Origin: an uncultured Oscillospiraceae bacterium
Lineage (GTDB): Bacteria > Bacillota > Clostridia > Oscillospirales > Ruminococcaceae
Assembly (NCBI GenBank): GCA_934464775.1
Contig: CAKSKG010000016.1
Location: 1-53,263 of the forward strand
DNA: 53,263 nucleotides
Reading direction: 5' to 3'
The notes under the pieces were generated by a model. The model was not told where the DNA came from. It saw nothing but the letters and a program-made list of their open reading frames with translations, and searched no databases. Shown piece by piece: positions 8,083 through 16,251 of the stretch. The stretch's first letter is position 1; every line of letters begins with the position of its first letter. The position numbers and the translations under genes were made by a program.

Positions 8083-8682
8083 ATGAATAATTACGTTACG
8101 GCAAACACAATAAAAACACTCCGTGAGAAAAAAGGACTTACACAGCTCAAACTTGCGGAAATGCTTTCGGTCAGCGACAAGACTGTATCAAAATGGGAAA
8201 CAGGCAAGGGACTGCCCGATATATCGCTGCTGGAGCCGCTCACAAAGGCGCTGGGAGTATCCCTCACGGAGCTTTTCACGGGAGAGATCGTCACAAACAA
8301 AAATGTTTCGGCGAATATCAGACGAATGAAATTTTACATCTGTCCCGTCTGCGGAAACATCATAACCGCCTGCGGCGAGGCTGCCATATCCTGCTGCGGA
8401 ATAACGCTTCCCGCTGCGGAAGCGGAGGAATGCGGCGGCGCACATGACATTAAGACCGAAAAGGTGGAGGACGAAATTTTCGTGACTGTGGATCATGAAA
8501 TGACAAAATCCCACTACATCTCGTTCCTTGCATATCTCACATCGGACAGAGCGGACATCATCAAGCTTTATCCAGAGGGAAATGCGGAAGCAAGATTCAG
8601 GCCCAAAGGCAGCGGAATGCTGCTGGCATACTGCAACAGACACGGACTTTTCTGCAAAAAATATGACCCATACATTTCTTAA
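8083..8682 (+). CDS. XRE-type regulator fused to a desulfoferrodoxin-like domain
   Basis: A 199-residue protein. Residues 7-62 are an XRE/Cro helix-turn-helix (LKLAEMLSVSDKTVSKWE). Residues 83-108 look like a desulforedoxin centre: C87-x2-C90 and the adjacent pair C104-C105. Residues 120-190 resemble the superoxide-reductase centre II: H138 and H144 six apart (VDHEMTKSHYI), C184 and H187 in CNRHG, and H121 as a possible fifth ligand, with spacings close to desulfoferrodoxin. The inferred role is a DNA-binding sensor of superoxide, oxygen or iron. AAGGAGAT precedes the start. It is monocistronic or co-transcribed with the peptide at 8773. Confidence 0.85.
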   Translation: MNNYVTANTIKTLREKKGLTQLKLAEMLSVSDKTVSKWETGKGLPDISLLEPLTKALGVSLTELFTGEIVTNKNVSANIRRMKFYICPVCGNIITACGEAAISCCGITLPAAEAEECGGAHDIKTEKVEDEIFVTVDHEMTKSHYISFLAYLTSDRADIIKLYPEGNAEARFRPKGSGMLLAYCNRHGLFCKKYDPYIS

Positions 8683-8772
8683 TGAAACTCTAATCTTTTT
8701 CAATTATTCTTCAAAGAAACGGGGTATATTATATAACACAGAAAAAACGTGAAAAAGAAACGGAGAATCATT

Positions 8773-8859
8773 ATGGACAGCGTTATAGTATACCTTGCGG
8801 CATTCGGAGTATGGATAATTTACGATATCATAAACGAATGTGTGCATAAGGATAAATAA
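8773..8859 (+). CDS. 28-residue membrane peptide
   Basis: A short reading frame with ACGGAG seven bases before its ATG, encoding one hydrophobic helix (residues 4-18) followed by a charged tail ending CVHKDK. It is followed 12 bases later by an intrinsic terminator, which supports its being a real transcript end. It resembles other small single-pass peptides of Firmicutes; function unknown. It may be read from the XRE-desulfoferrodoxin promoter. Confidence 0.55.
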   Translation: MDSVIVYLAAFGVWIIYDIINECVHKDK

Positions 8860-8870
8860 GAAAGATTATC

Positions 8871-8901
8871 GAAAGCCCATGCGTCATGCGTGGGCTTTTG
8901 C
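8871..8901 (+). terminator. Intrinsic terminator
   Basis: AAAGCCCATGCG and TGCGTGGGCTTT form the stem, followed by TTTTG. It ends the XRE gene/small peptide transcript just before the rimM promoter. Confidence 0.8.
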
Positions 8902-8913
8902 CGTATAAGGCAG

Positions 8914-8942
8914 TTGACAACGGATAAAGCTTATGCTATAAT
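8914..8942 (+). promoter_or_regulatory. rimM-trmD promoter
   Basis: TTGACA (8914-8919), 17-nt spacer, TATAAT (8937-8942): consensus. Confidence 0.9.
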
Positions 8943-9014
8943 TCATAATGGTATTTTGTGCGGTATTTCCGCTCATATGAATGTGCATTATAACCGAAAG
9001 GATTGATAATATAT

Positions 9015-9515
9015 ATGAAGCGTTTTCTTGAGATAGGCAAGATCGTTGCCGTTCAGGGACTTAAAGGCGATGTAAGAGTTGAGCCATGGTGCGATTCAGC
9101 CGAGTTCCTCTGCGAATTTGACACACTTTATTTTGACAAGGGAAACACTCCCGTCGAGATCGAAAAGGCACGTCCCCACAAGAACATCGTTCTTGTAAAA
9201 ATAAAGGGCACAGACACCGTTGAGGCTGCCCAGATGCTCCGCGGAAAGATACTCTACATGGACCGTGAGGACGTCGAGCTGGACGACGGCTGCTACTTTG
9301 TACAGGATCTTATCGGGCTGGAGGTCATCGACAACGACGACGGCACTGTCTACGGCAAGCTCTCCGAGGTAAAGGAAACAGGCGCAAACGATGTTTACAT
9401 CGTGAAAAACGGCGAAAAGGAATATCTTATCCCCGCTATCCCCGATGTTATCATAAGCACGGACATCGAAAACGGAAAAATGCTTATCCACAAGCTTGAC
9501 GGACTTTTTGACTGA
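9015..9515 (+). CDS. rimM: Ribosome maturation factor RimM
   Basis: A 166-residue protein needed for late assembly of the 30S subunit, especially the 16S rRNA head. The N-terminal RimM domain starts LEIGKIVAVQGLKGDVRV, and the C-terminal PRC-barrel contains VQDLIGLEV and GANDVYIVK. The length is typical. The start MKRFLEIG at 9015 is preferred over TTG at 9003 for homology, although AAAGGA then lies about 13 bases away. trmD follows after 13 bases, the usual pairing. Confidence 0.95.
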   Translation: MKRFLEIGKIVAVQGLKGDVRVEPWCDSAEFLCEFDTLYFDKGNTPVEIEKARPHKNIVLVKIKGTDTVEAAQMLRGKILYMDREDVELDDGCYFVQDLIGLEVIDNDDGTVYGKLSEVKETGANDVYIVKNGEKEYLIPAIPDVIISTDIENGKMLIHKLDGLFD

Positions 9516-9528
9516 GCGGAGACAAGCC

Positions 9529-10245
9529 ATGCGAATTGATATTGCCACACTTTTTCCCGATATGTGCATGACGGTGCTGAACGAAAGCATACTGGGCCGT
9601 GCCGCAAAAGCGGGAAAGATAGAATTTCACTGTCACCAGATACGTGACTATACTCTTGACAAGCACCGCCGTGTTGACGACAATCCCTACGGCGGCGGAA
9701 TGGGAATGGTAATGCAGGCAGACCCCGTTTACCGCTGCTACGAAGCGGTATGCGAGATGATCGGCTGCCGTCCCCATGTAATATATATGTCCCCGAAAGG
9801 AAAGGTATTTACCCAGCAGCGTGCCGTGGAGCTTTCACAGCGTGACAACATACTTATGATCTGCGGACACTACGAGGGGCTTGACCAGCGCCTTATCGAC
9901 AGCATAGTTGACGAAGAGATCTCCATAGGAGACTATGTTCTCACAGGCGGAGAGCTGCCTGCGCTGGTCGTTTCGGACGCAATTGCACGAATGTGTGACG
10001 GAGTTCTTGCCTCGGCAGAATGCTTTGAGGAGGAGAGCCACTTCGGCGGACTGTTGGAATACCCTCACTACACCCGTCCCGAGGTATGGCATGATATGCC
10101 CGTACCCGATGTTCTGCTGACGGGGCATCACAAAAACATTGCTGCATGGCGGCACGAAATGGCTATGAGCATTACTGCGGAGCGCAGACCCGATATGCTG
10201 GAAAAATACAACGAAGCACACAAAGATGAACAAAAGAAGAAGTAA
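9529..10245 (+). CDS. trmD: tRNA (guanine37-N1)-methyltransferase TrmD
   Basis: A 238-residue SPOUT-class enzyme that methylates G37 of tRNAs with G36 and so prevents frameshifting. The trefoil-knot region is clear: CGHYEGLDQR followed by ISIGDYVLTGGELPA. The N-terminus MRIDIATLFPDM is standard, and GCGGAG lies nine bases before it. It is co-transcribed with rimM. No terminator was seen in the 10246-10417 interval, which otherwise holds only AT-rich sequence. Confidence 0.97.
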   Translation: MRIDIATLFPDMCMTVLNESILGRAAKAGKIEFHCHQIRDYTLDKHRRVDDNPYGGGMGMVMQADPVYRCYEAVCEMIGCRPHVIYMSPKGKVFTQQRAVELSQRDNILMICGHYEGLDQRLIDSIVDEEISIGDYVLTGGELPALVVSDAIARMCDGVLASAECFEEESHFGGLLEYPHYTRPEVWHDMPVPDVLLTGHHKNIAAWRHEMAMSITAERRPDMLEKYNEAHKDEQKKK

Positions 10246-10417
10246 CTGAATATATTATAATAATAAAAATATATCAAATGTTCATATAATTATTTGTTGA
10301 ATCTTGTGTAGATGTCATAAACATGGTGATTTTAGACAAATCAAAATTTTTAAAATCCGCTCCACTGTTCAAATAGCAGAAATTTACGGCAAAACGGAAT
10401 TTAATCTTATTTTGTCA

Positions 10418-10446
10418 TTGACTATCGGAAAATTGCATTGTATAAT
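10418..10446 (+). promoter_or_regulatory. Promoter of the HPr gene
   Basis: TTGACT (10418-10423), 17-nt spacer, TATAAT (10441-10446), with a leader of about 60 bases and AGGAGAG before the ATG. Confidence 0.88.
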
Positions 10447-10515
10447 AAAGATGTTGGATATACCACACCTTAGGCTTTCTAAAGTTAAAGCCGCTTTAAG
10501 ATAGGAGAGAGTTAT

Positions 10516-10788
10516 ATGTTTGTTAAAGATGTAATGGTTCAGAATCAGGTTGGCCTGCACGCTCGCCCGGCAACATTCTTCATCCAGAAGGCAAACGAAT
10601 TCAAGTCATCAATCTGGATCGAAAAGGAAGAAAGACGTGTAAATGCGAAGTCACTTCTCGGTATTCTTTCGCTCGGTATTGTAGGCGGCACACAGATCAG
10701 AATTATCGCTGACGGCGCAGACGAGCAGGACGCTGTTCAGGGTCTTGTTGAGCTTGTTGAAAGCGGATTTGCTGAGGAAACAAGATAA
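10516..10788 (+). CDS. ptsH: HPr family phosphocarrier protein
   Basis: A 90-residue protein with the phosphorylatable His in GLHARPA (H15) and the regulatory serine region NAKSLLGILSLG (Ser about 46) that HPr kinase targets in Firmicutes. HPr passes phosphate in the sugar phosphotransferase system and, when Ser-phosphorylated, acts with CcpA. It stands alone with its own promoter and terminator and not beside enzyme I. A purely regulatory Crh-like role is less likely because H15 is present. Confidence 0.9.
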   Translation: MFVKDVMVQNQVGLHARPATFFIQKANEFKSSIWIEKEERRVNAKSLLGILSLGIVGGTQIRIIADGADEQDAVQGLVELVESGFAEETR

Positions 10789-10825
10789 TCGTTTCTCTTT
10801 ATTTGTTATTTTGAATAATTCAAGT

Positions 10826-10861
10826 TATGCCCGATGAATTGATCGGGCATTTTTGTTTTTT
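10826..10861 (+). terminator. Intrinsic terminator of HPr gene
   Basis: ATGCCCGAT and ATCGGGCAT form a 9-bp stem followed by TTTTGTTTTTTTT. Confidence 0.92.
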
Positions 10862-10879
10862 TTGAAAAAACTTAAATTT

Positions 10880-11800
10880 ATTTTTGAGATTTGTTGCTCT
10901 CTGCCTTTTGGGATTGGTTGTTATTGAAAAACTTCTTTTTCGTTTTTGAGGTTTAGTTGTTATTCTCTGCCTTATTTGGCTTTGATTTTACTTAAAAGCT
11001 TACTTTTATTTTATAGCCATGTGTATCATATCACCTTCAAGTTTTGCAAAGGGAACACCAAAGGGCGAAGGAGAGGGGGGCTAAAGAAAAGCAGAAGCAA
11101 AAATCGAGGCGCCCCCCTCTCCTTACCCTTAGGTTTTCCCTCTGCACTCTCTTTCCTTACCCATCCTCACTCCCGCCTCGATTTTTGCACGCCCAGCTAT
11201 TGCTCATTTCTTAAATTTAGTATTGTTACGGTTCGTGCAACGCTTATAATTTACTATATTTTATGGTGCGCTCAACCGACGTAAAAGCTGATATATTCAA
11301 CCTTTAATGTTGAATATATCAGCTTTTTCTTTTTTCTCGTCAATTTACACGTCGGGTCGCTTAGTATCAAAAAAGGTACAGCTATTTGCAACTCACGAGA
11401 AGTAAGCGACCCGTCGGCTAAATTTAAGATTGAGAATTACAGCTATAATAACTAACTTGATGAAATTCCTACACCAAATAGCCGACGGTTGAGCGCAACA
11501 ACTGAAAGAGAATATTATAAGCGTTTTATGAGCCGTCGGCAATACTAAATCTAAAGAGTATTTATTAAGCGGATTTTCAAAAATCGGGCGGGGGATAAGG
11601 AAAGAGAGTGCAGAGAGAGAACCTAAAGGGGCGGCGCCCGATTTTTGTGTCGATTTATTATTACCGCCCCTTTTGGTTCATCTCTCTGCCCGCCGGAGGC
11701 GGAACCTCCGCTTTCTCTATGGTTGCAAACCATACTACAAAACTTTATAAACTAACAGCAACACACAATAAGCAAAGAAACAGTTGCAAACAACATCTAA
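10880..11800 (+). repeat. Complete copy A of the 0.9-kb structured intergenic repeat
   Basis: Nearly the whole stretch matches copy B (20885-21800) in the same orientation. Order: degenerate units of about 60 bp ending AAAAGCTTACTTTTA; hairpin arms 11068-11081/11111-11124 (purine tract/pyrimidine tract, 14 bp); a second 14-bp pairing 11097-11110/11175-11188; an outer 36-nt imperfect stem 11127-11162/11592-11628; and a core of nested stems 11215-11225/11540-11550, 11239-11250/11514-11525 and 11268-11278/11486-11496. The core encloses a 19-bp hairpin (11283-11327) with a T-run and a hairpin 11354-11363/11403-11412. A 25-bp imperfect stem around 11610-11690 ends it. No coding potential. It lies between two convergent transcription units. 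Confidence 0.85.
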
Positions 11801-11802
11801 AG

Positions 11803-11836
11803 AATAAAAGCCCCCATACCAGCCGATATGGGAGCT
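11803..11836 (-). terminator. Intrinsic terminator of the SPFH gene
   Basis: On the minus strand AGCTCCCATA and TATGGGGGCT pair (one mismatch) and are followed by TTTATT. It starts about 26 bases past the stop codon. Confidence 0.8.
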
Positions 11837-11861
11837 TCTGTTTCTTATCTAATATAAAATG

Positions 11862-12839
11862 TTACTTCTTGTCATTCAGCTGTACATCTTTGTCAGTGGA
11901 AACAAGCTCCTTGACAGATGTAGCAAGACCTGCAAGCCCCTGTATCTCCGAGGGAATGATGATCTTCGTAGCCTTGCCGTCGGCAGCTTTCGCAAATGCT
12001 TCAAGACTCTTGACGGCAATGACACTCTGCGACGGATTCGCTTCGTTCAGCTTCTTGATAGACTCAGCAAGCGCTTTCTGTACCATTTCAATGGACTCTG
12101 CTTCACCCTGCGCTTCAAGTATCTTCTGCTGCCTTACAGCGTCTGCTTTGAGGATAGTAGCCTGCTTCTCGGCTTCCGCTTTGAGAATGGCGGATTCCTT
12201 CGCAGCCTCCGCACGGAGAATTGCCGATTCCTTTTCACCTTCGGCAACAAGTACCTGTGACTTCTTCTCACCCTCTGCCTGGAGGATCTTCTCACGGCGC
12301 TCACGCTCCGCTTTCATCTGCTTTTCCATTGCGTCCTGGATCTCACGGGGAGGAAGAATGTTCTTCAGCTCAACACGGTTTACCTTGATGCCCCAGCGGT
12401 CTGTTGCCTGGTCAAGAATAGTCGTGATCTTTGTGTTGATTACGTCACGGGAAGTAAGTGTTGCATCCAGCTCAAGCTCGCCGATGATGTTTCTGAGGGT
12501 TGTTGCGGAAAGATTTTCAAGTGCAGCCATGGGGCGCTCAACGCCGTATGTGTACTGCTTTGCATCCGTTACCTGGAAGAATACAACTGTGTCGATCTGC
12601 ATTGTAACGTTGTCCTTTGTGATAACGGGCTGGGGCTTGAAGTCAACTACCTGCTCCTTTATGGAAACTCTCTTCGCTACCTTGTCGATAAAGGGAATGA
12701 TGTAGTGGGGGCCTGTGCCAAGCGATGCACGGTATGTTCCCAGACGCTCGATAACGAATACCTGTGCCTGCGGCACGATCTTGATTCCTGCAATAACAAT
12801 GATGAGGATAAGAATAACAACTCCGATTATATAGCTCAT
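11862..12839 (-). CDS. SPFH/band 7 (stomatin-like, QmcA type) membrane protein
   Basis: A 325-residue protein with an N-terminal membrane anchor (residues 3-22), a band 7 domain (about 24-190: ERLGTYRASLGTGPHYIIPF is diagnostic) and a long coiled coil rich in repeated (E/K)A(E/K) heptads (about 175-260), then a conserved tail around KSLEAFAKAADGKATK. Such proteins assemble into ring-like scaffolds on the membrane and influence protease access or fluid microdomains. The NfeD gene directly upstream is the classic partner of this family. Confidence 0.92.
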   Translation of the reverse strand: MSYIIGVVILILIIVIAGIKIVPQAQVFVIERLGTYRASLGTGPHYIIPFIDKVAKRVSIKEQVVDFKPQPVITKDNVTMQIDTVVFFQVTDAKQYTYGVERPMAALENLSATTLRNIIGELELDATLTSRDVINTKITTILDQATDRWGIKVNRVELKNILPPREIQDAMEKQMKAERERREKILQAEGEKKSQVLVAEGEKESAILRAEAAKESAILKAEAEKQATILKADAVRQQKILEAQGEAESIEMVQKALAESIKKLNEANPSQSVIAVKSLEAFAKAADGKATKIIIPSEIQGLAGLATSVKELVSTDKDVQLNDKK

Positions 12840-12875
12840 GATATACTCCGTTCCGCCGCTCTCTGCGGCATATGA

Positions 12876-13301
12876 TTACTTTTTCTTTACTGTCAGCGTG
12901 GTCGCTTCCCTTGCGGTGACTACCACTTCTTCGCCCTTTGGTATCTCCGAACCGTCGGCAGTTACCGCAAACCAGTCAACACCGTCAAGCTTGACACGTC
13001 CCTTGCCGCTTATTCCGTCAACGTCCTCGATGACAACTGCCGTTCTGCCGATGTCAAGATCGGCATTCGTAGGCACAGCCTTGTTGGGAAGAAGCTTTTT
13101 TACTGCGGGCCTTGTAAGCACCAGTGTCAGACCCGAGACTGCAAGAAATACTATAAACTGTACGACCTCGGAAGCTCCGCACAGCGATGCGATAAGTCCG
13201 CCCAGCGCACCGAACGCAAACCATATGGATACAAGCGCAAAGGTCGCCGCTTCGGCAATTATCGACACGATAAGTACAACTATCCAGAATACAGGCATCA
13301 T
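12876..13301 (-). CDS. NfeD-like membrane protein
   Basis: A 141-residue protein with two to three N-terminal membrane segments (about 4-26, 28-48, 50-66) and a C-terminal OB-fold domain (about 85-141; GRTAVVIEDVDGISGKGRVK) typical of short NfeD proteins. It pairs with the stomatin-like protein 36 bases downstream; the OB fold is thought to bind or regulate the SPFH partner. It lacks the serine protease domain of long NfeD. AAAGGAGAG precedes the start. Confidence 0.9.
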   Translation of the reverse strand: MMPVFWIVVLIVSIIAEAATFALVSIWFAFGALGGLIASLCGASEVVQFIVFLAVSGLTLVLTRPAVKKLLPNKAVPTNADLDIGRTAVVIEDVDGISGKGRVKLDGVDWFAVTADGSEIPKGEEVVVTAREATTLTVKKK

Positions 13302-13392
13302 TTCATACTCTCCTTTCCATAAGCATTTTCTATAAATATTATACAGTCATAATATAAATATGTCAACAATATTACAAAAATTTTACCTGATA

Positions 13393-14670
13393 TTACTTTG
13401 TGCGGTATTCCTCCACCATGTAATACACCTTGTTGTCCACAAGTGCATCAATAAGAGTTCCCTCGGCGGTGTATTCCTCGCTGAATATCTTTCCGTCCGC
13501 ACGAAGCACGTTCAGCAGACTGCCCTTGTCATATGGGATAAGGAACATTCCCCTTACGTTTTCCGACGGCAGATTTTCCGCTATGCATTTCAGCAGCTCA
13601 TCAAAGCCCTGCCTTGTTTTTGCGGATATCTTCACGGTAGTTCCGTCAACGGGAAGATTATCGGGATCGGGCAGACGGTCTATCTTGTTCAGCACGTCTA
13701 TCCTCGGGATATCCTGACAGCCCAGCTCGTTCAGCAGCTCTGCTGTAACCTCCGCCTGATCGTATGCATCGTCCGCACTGATGTCGATTATGTTTATGAT
13801 GATGTCCGAATTGGCAGCTTCTTCAAGCGTGCTTTTGAAAGCCTCAACAAGATTATGGGGAAGCCGTCTTATCAGACCGACCGTATCCGTCAGCAGCACG
13901 CTTCTTCCGTCGGGCAGCTCGATAGCCCTTGATGTAATGTCCAGTGTTGCGAAAAGCTTGTTTTCCGCAAGAACTCCCGCATCGGTGAGCGCATTCAGCA
14001 GCGTGGATTTTCCGACGTTGGTATAGCCCACGATCGCCGCTGTGAGAACATTGTCCTTTTTGCGGCGGCTGCGGCGGAGATCACGCCTTTTTTCCAGCTC
14101 TTTAAGCTCCGCCGAAAGAGTTTCTATCCTGCGGCGGATATGACGTCTGTCCGTCTCCAGCTTTGATTCACCGGGGCCTCTTGTGCCGATACCGCCGCCC
14201 AGACGGGACATTGATATTCCCTTTCCCGCAAGGTGCGCAAGACGGTATTTCTGCTGTGCCAGCTCGACCTGTATGCGTCCCTCTGCGGAAACGGCACGCT
14301 GTGCGAAAATATCAAGTATCAGCGTAGTCCTGTCCACTACTCTGACATCGGTTATTTCTTCGATATTCCTTGTCTGATTTGCGGTAAGCTCGCAGTCGAA
14401 GATCAGCAGGTCTGTGTCCAGCGCCTCCGCCTCGTCTTTCAGCTCGGCAAGTCTGCCCGAACCGATGCAGGTAGCCGAATCATAGGCAGGCCGCTTCTGT
14501 ATAACACGTCCCACCGTTTCAACGCCTGCCGTTGAAGCAAGCTCTTCAAGCTCGTCCATGGAACGCTCTGCGTCAAATTCGCCCGTATCTGCCGATACAA
14601 GTATCGCTCTCGGCAGCTTTTCCTCAATATCATTATTTACAAGGATATCCGTCTGTTCGTTGTAATTCAT
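13393..14670 (-). CDS. hflX: GTPase HflX
   Basis: A 425-residue ribosome-associated GTPase that splits stalled or stressed ribosomes. The N-terminal HflX domain includes DLLIFDCELTANQTRNIE and the conserved RLGGGIGTRGPGE linker. The G domain has G1 GYTNVGKST, G3 DTVGLIRRLP and G4 NKID. A small C-terminal domain follows. The length is normal. GAGGGG lies seven bases before the ATG. It is likely a single-gene unit, separated from NfeD by about 90 bases. Confidence 0.96.
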   Translation of the reverse strand: MNYNEQTDILVNNDIEEKLPRAILVSADTGEFDAERSMDELEELASTAGVETVGRVIQKRPAYDSATCIGSGRLAELKDEAEALDTDLLIFDCELTANQTRNIEEITDVRVVDRTTLILDIFAQRAVSAEGRIQVELAQQKYRLAHLAGKGISMSRLGGGIGTRGPGESKLETDRRHIRRRIETLSAELKELEKRRDLRRSRRKKDNVLTAAIVGYTNVGKSTLLNALTDAGVLAENKLFATLDITSRAIELPDGRSVLLTDTVGLIRRLPHNLVEAFKSTLEEAANSDIIINIIDISADDAYDQAEVTAELLNELGCQDIPRIDVLNKIDRLPDPDNLPVDGTTVKISAKTRQGFDELLKCIAENLPSENVRGMFLIPYDKGSLLNVLRADGKIFSEEYTAEGTLIDALVDNKVYYMVEEYRTK

Positions 14671-14783
14671 TGGAGTCCCCTCTTTTCGTTGTTTATATTC
14701 TATATTTCTTTGATGATACCTGCTTTACAATAAGATTAAAGCAGGATTAGATATTTATACATAAAGTATAAATATACAAGATG

Positions 14784-15794
14784 TTATATATCCTCCAGCG
14801 AAAGCGTTGCCACTGCATTAAGGCTCTCGTCCGCACGCTTGCCGTCAAGATAATCAAAATAAGCCTGGGAAGCTATCATAGCGCCATTGTCTCCGCAGAG
14901 ATTCAGCGGCGGAAGATACAGCTCGAAGCCATTGTCACGGCAGCGCTTTTCCATAAGTCCGCGTATGCCGCTGTTTGCGGAAACACCGCCTGCAACTGCT
15001 ATCTTCTTATAGCCGAACTCACGGGCGGCAGCCATTGTCTTGCCAACAAGTATCTCGGAGATCGTTTTCTGGAAAGAAGCCGCCATGTCGTTTTTATTTA
15101 TCTCAATGCCCTTTTGCTCGGCGTTGTGGACTGTATTTATAACAGCCGTTTTCAGTCCGCTGAACGAGAAGTCATACTCGCTGCCTGCAACCTTTGGGTG
15201 CGGAAGCGGATATGCATTGGGATCGCCATCCTTTGCGGCACGGTCGATATGCACGCCGCCGGGATAGCAGAATCCCAGCACACGGGCTGCCTTGTCGAAA
15301 GCCTCTCCTGCCGCATCGTCACGGGTCCTGCCGATAATGCGGAACTTGGTATAGTCCAGCACCTCGCATATCATGGAGTGTCCGCCGCTTGCCACAAGAC
15401 AAAGATAGGGCGGCTTCAGCTCCTCATGGGCGATATAGTTGGAAGCGATATGTCCTGCGATATGATGCACGGGAACAAGGGGCTTTCCGCTTGCCATAGC
15501 CAGTCCCTTTGCAAATGATGTTCCCACAAGCAGCGCTCCGATAAGTCCGGGAGCGTATGTAACGCCTATTGCTTCAATGTCGGACAATGTACAATTTGCG
15601 TCCCTCAAAGCCTGTTCGACCACCGCATAAATATTCTCGCAGTGTCTGCGTGAAGCTATTTCGGGCACAACGCCGCCGTATTTCTTGTGTTCCTCTATCT
15701 GCGTCGATACAACGCTGGATATTATTTTCCGTCCGTCCTCAACAACAGCCGCCGCTGTTTCGTCGCAGGACGATTCTATTCCGAGAATAAGCAT
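14784..15794 (-). CDS. tsaD: tRNA N6-adenosine threonylcarbamoyltransferase TsaD
   Basis: A 336-residue ASKHA-fold enzyme that transfers threonylcarbamoyl to A37 of ANN-decoding tRNAs. It has MLILGIESSCDETAAA at the N-terminus, metal ligands in HHIAGHIASN, and the nucleotide motif VASGGHS. The start at 15794 is fixed by homology and by ACGAGG upstream; the open frame continues another 61 codons without support. It is the last gene of a seven-gene run and follows rimI by 19 bases, a very common arrangement. TsaB and TsaE are not in this window. Confidence 0.97.
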   Translation of the reverse strand: MLILGIESSCDETAAAVVEDGRKIISSVVSTQIEEHKKYGGVVPEIASRRHCENIYAVVEQALRDANCTLSDIEAIGVTYAPGLIGALLVGTSFAKGLAMASGKPLVPVHHIAGHIASNYIAHEELKPPYLCLVASGGHSMICEVLDYTKFRIIGRTRDDAAGEAFDKAARVLGFCYPGGVHIDRAAKDGDPNAYPLPHPKVAGSEYDFSFSGLKTAVINTVHNAEQKGIEINKNDMAASFQKTISEILVGKTMAAAREFGYKKIAVAGGVSANSGIRGLMEKRCRDNGFELYLPPLNLCGDNGAMIASQAYFDYLDGKRADESLNAVATLSLEDI

Positions 15795-15813
15795 TTTTAT
15801 AATACCTCGTTTT

Positions 15814-16251
15814 TTATAATTCTTTGATGAAAACCAGTCCGTCCTCCGTGGGCGATGAATAAAACCGCCTGCGGACGCCTGCTTTTCTGAAGCCCACGGA
15901 CATATAAAGCGCCGCAGCCCCGATGTTGCTCTCACGCACCTCAAGAGATGCGCTGCCGCAGCCGTTTTCTTCGGCACGCAGGAAAAAATCCTCCAGCAGC
16001 TTTCTGCCGATGCCCTGTCGGCGGTGAGCCGAATGACAGGCTATCTTGTCCACCGACGCAAAATCTCCGTTTGCGGAGCCGATAAGATATCCGCAGCATT
16101 CGCCGCTTTCGTTCACCGCGCAGGTGAATATCACCTGTTGGGAAAGCTCCTCCGCAAGTCCGTTTTCCGTCCATGGGTCGGGAAAGGACTCACGCTCAAT
16201 TGCCGCAATATATGGTATATCGCCGCTTTCGGCGTTTCTTACGGTTATCAT
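15814..16251 (-). CDS. rimI: Ribosomal protein S18-alanine N-acetyltransferase RimI
   Basis: A 145-residue GNAT enzyme with the acetyl-CoA-binding loop HRRQGIGRKLLEDF (about residues 76-89) and the RimI-typical ending YSSPTEDGLVFIKEL. It acetylates the N-terminal alanine of S18 or related substrates. Its ATG overlaps the dusB stop (ATGA), so translation is coupled; tsaD follows. The rimI-tsaD pairing supports the assignment over a generic GNAT. Confidence 0.92.
   Translation of the reverse strand: MITVRNAESGDIPYIAAIERESFPDPWTENGLAEELSQQVIFTCAVNESGECCGYLIGSANGDFASVDKIACHSAHRRQGIGRKLLEDFFLRAEENGCGSASLEVRESNIGAAALYMSVGFRKAGVRRRFYSSPTEDGLVFIKEL

Noticed and set aside
10880..11800. Repeat A as a group II intron or an insertion sequence
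   Set aside because: No reverse transcriptase or transposase frame, no recognisable domain V hairpin, and no clear target duplication were found, so neither label can be supported.
11608..12705. A 365-codon plus-strand frame overlapping the end of copy A and the SPFH gene
   Set aside because: It runs across the repeat and antisense to a clear SPFH coding region; the Ser-rich translation is a shadow.
14784..15977. A 61-codon N-terminal extension of TsaD
   Set aside because: The extension overlaps rimI, lacks homology and would bypass a good ribosome binding site at the ATG at 15794.
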